Source: Halomonas sp. JB37
Lineage (GTDB): Bacteria; Pseudomonadota; Gammaproteobacteria; Pseudomonadales; Halomonadaceae
Direction: 5' to 3'
Length of the DNA stretch: 64,000 bases
Assembly: GCF_002332255.1 (NCBI RefSeq)
Contig: NZ_NRGW01000001.1
Span: forward strand, 1,302,001-1,366,000
Shown here: one piece after another, positions 63,447 through 64,000 of the stretch
Layout: each line of letters begins with the position of its first letter
Numbering within the stretch: position 1 is the stretch's first letter
The notes under the pieces: model-generated
The model's input: only the letters and a program-made list of their open reading frames with translations
Told to the model about the DNA's origin: nothing
Databases searched by the model: none
Translations under genes and position numbers: made by a program

Positions 63447-64000
63447 ATGAGTGATGCGCAGGCACCGGTAAAGCGGCGCGCTTCCGTTAATAAAAATAGC
63501 AAAGAGGGCGATGAGCGCCACGAAGTGATTTACCGGTCTATCAGCGATGCGATTGTGGAGCAACGTTTAAAGCCTGGTGCCCGGCTGCGTGAAGATGCGT
63601 TGTCGGAAGTATTTGGTATTAGCCGTACCGGGATTCGTAAAATCTTACAGCGCTTAGCGCTGGAGCAATTAGTCACACTCACGCCACGCCGCGGCGCTAG
63701 TGTTACCCGGCCAACCGCTGATGAAGCCAAAGACGTTTTCGATGCTCGTCAGTTAATCGAGTGCGGGTTAATGCCCGATGTGGCAAGACACATGAGCGAC
63801 AAAGAAGCCGCTGAGCTTCGCGAAATGGCCCGCCAAGAGCGCCAAGCGCTGCGCAGTGGCCAGCAAAGTGTGGCTATTCGTCTCTCGGCGGATTTTCACG
63901 TGCGCTTAGCGCAGCTTTCAAGCAACGCCACCCTGGCGGAGTTTGTTGAGCGCCTGTGCTCGCGCTCTTCGCTGATACTCGCCGTTTACGGTCATCGCGG
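63447..64000 (+). CDS. GntR-family (FCD) regulator, C-terminus beyond window
   Basis: The frame from ATG 63447, after GAGAGG, stays open to the window end and yields 184 residues. The helix-turn-helix reads [18 protein letters not shown], followed by [20 protein letters not shown], and the FCD domain starts with [13 protein letters not shown] and continues through the [14 protein letters not shown] region. Adjacent to uraH, so it may control purine breakdown, but this is only positional. The extended N-terminal 20 residues are basic. The last part is missing. Confidence 0.85.
   Translation, partial: MSDAQAPVKRRASVNKNSKEGDERHEVIYRSISDAIVEQRLKPGARLREDALSEVFGISRTGIRKILQRLALEQLVTLTPRRGASVTRPTADEAKDVFDARQLIECGLMPDVARHMSDKEAAELREMARQERQALRSGQQSVAIRLSADFHVRLAQLSSNATLAEFVERLCSRSSLILAVYGHR

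Overview
This is a chromosomal stretch of a gammaproteobacterium, most likely Halomonas or a close relative in the Halomonadaceae. The evidence is protein-level resemblance, moderate GC, a homodimeric aceE with three-lipoyl aceF, a phasin (polyhydroxyalkanoate storage) and a CrbS/CrbR-type acetate system. Coding density is high. I see no insertion sequence, prophage, integrase or CRISPR array, so most of the window reads as core genome plus two catabolic blocks.

Layout. 0-5 kb: radD-like helicase, scpA-scpB-rluB, then two identical tRNA-Lys genes. 5-16 kb: housekeeping genes (nadA, bepA, a tusA-like gene, an AI-2E family permease, bcp, dapA-bamC-purC, trmO, a GNAT acetyltransferase, nadC, ampD). 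16-26 kb: aceE-aceF, adk, tsaB-rsmJ, a cardiolipin-synthase-like PLD protein, a UPF0149 protein and a SprT-like protein. 26-39 kb: an acetate module made of acs, a LuxR-type response regulator (CrbR-like), a giant symporter-sensor kinase (CrbS-like), a small unknown membrane protein, a DUF4212/sodium:solute symporter pair, a cNMP/CBS/DUF294 nucleotidyltransferase and a DnaQ-like protein that seems to have lost its catalytic residues. 39-42 kb: ttcA, an alpha/beta hydrolase and a five-gene tRNA-Val/tRNA-Asp cluster containing an exact internal duplication.

42-60 kb is devoted to 2-hydroxyacids and glyoxylate. On the minus strand lie glcD-glcE-glcF-glcG and a GntR/FCD regulator. Divergent from these is a plus-strand block: a second GlcG-like protein, a TRAP transporter (P-Q-M), a crotonase-fold protein lacking both usual catalytic glutamates, a CaiB-type CoA-transferase, a class V glyoxylate-type aminotransferase, a 997-residue FAD/Fe-S dehydrogenase and a gamma-carbonic-anhydrase-like protein. 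A convergent lactate/glycolate permease follows. TGAAT-N5-ATTCA inverted repeats precede both the second glcG-like gene and the TRAP genes, which suggests one regulator for the block. The substrate is not evident from sequence. This block and the DUF294/pseudo-exonuclease pair are the best candidates for undescribed biology.

60-64 kb: two glutathione S-transferases, a phasin, the urate-pathway enzymes UraD and UraH, and a GntR regulator cut by the window end. Many starts were moved downstream from the longest open frame because a Shine-Dalgarno sequence or a family-typical N-terminus supports the later codon; these choices are stated per entry.
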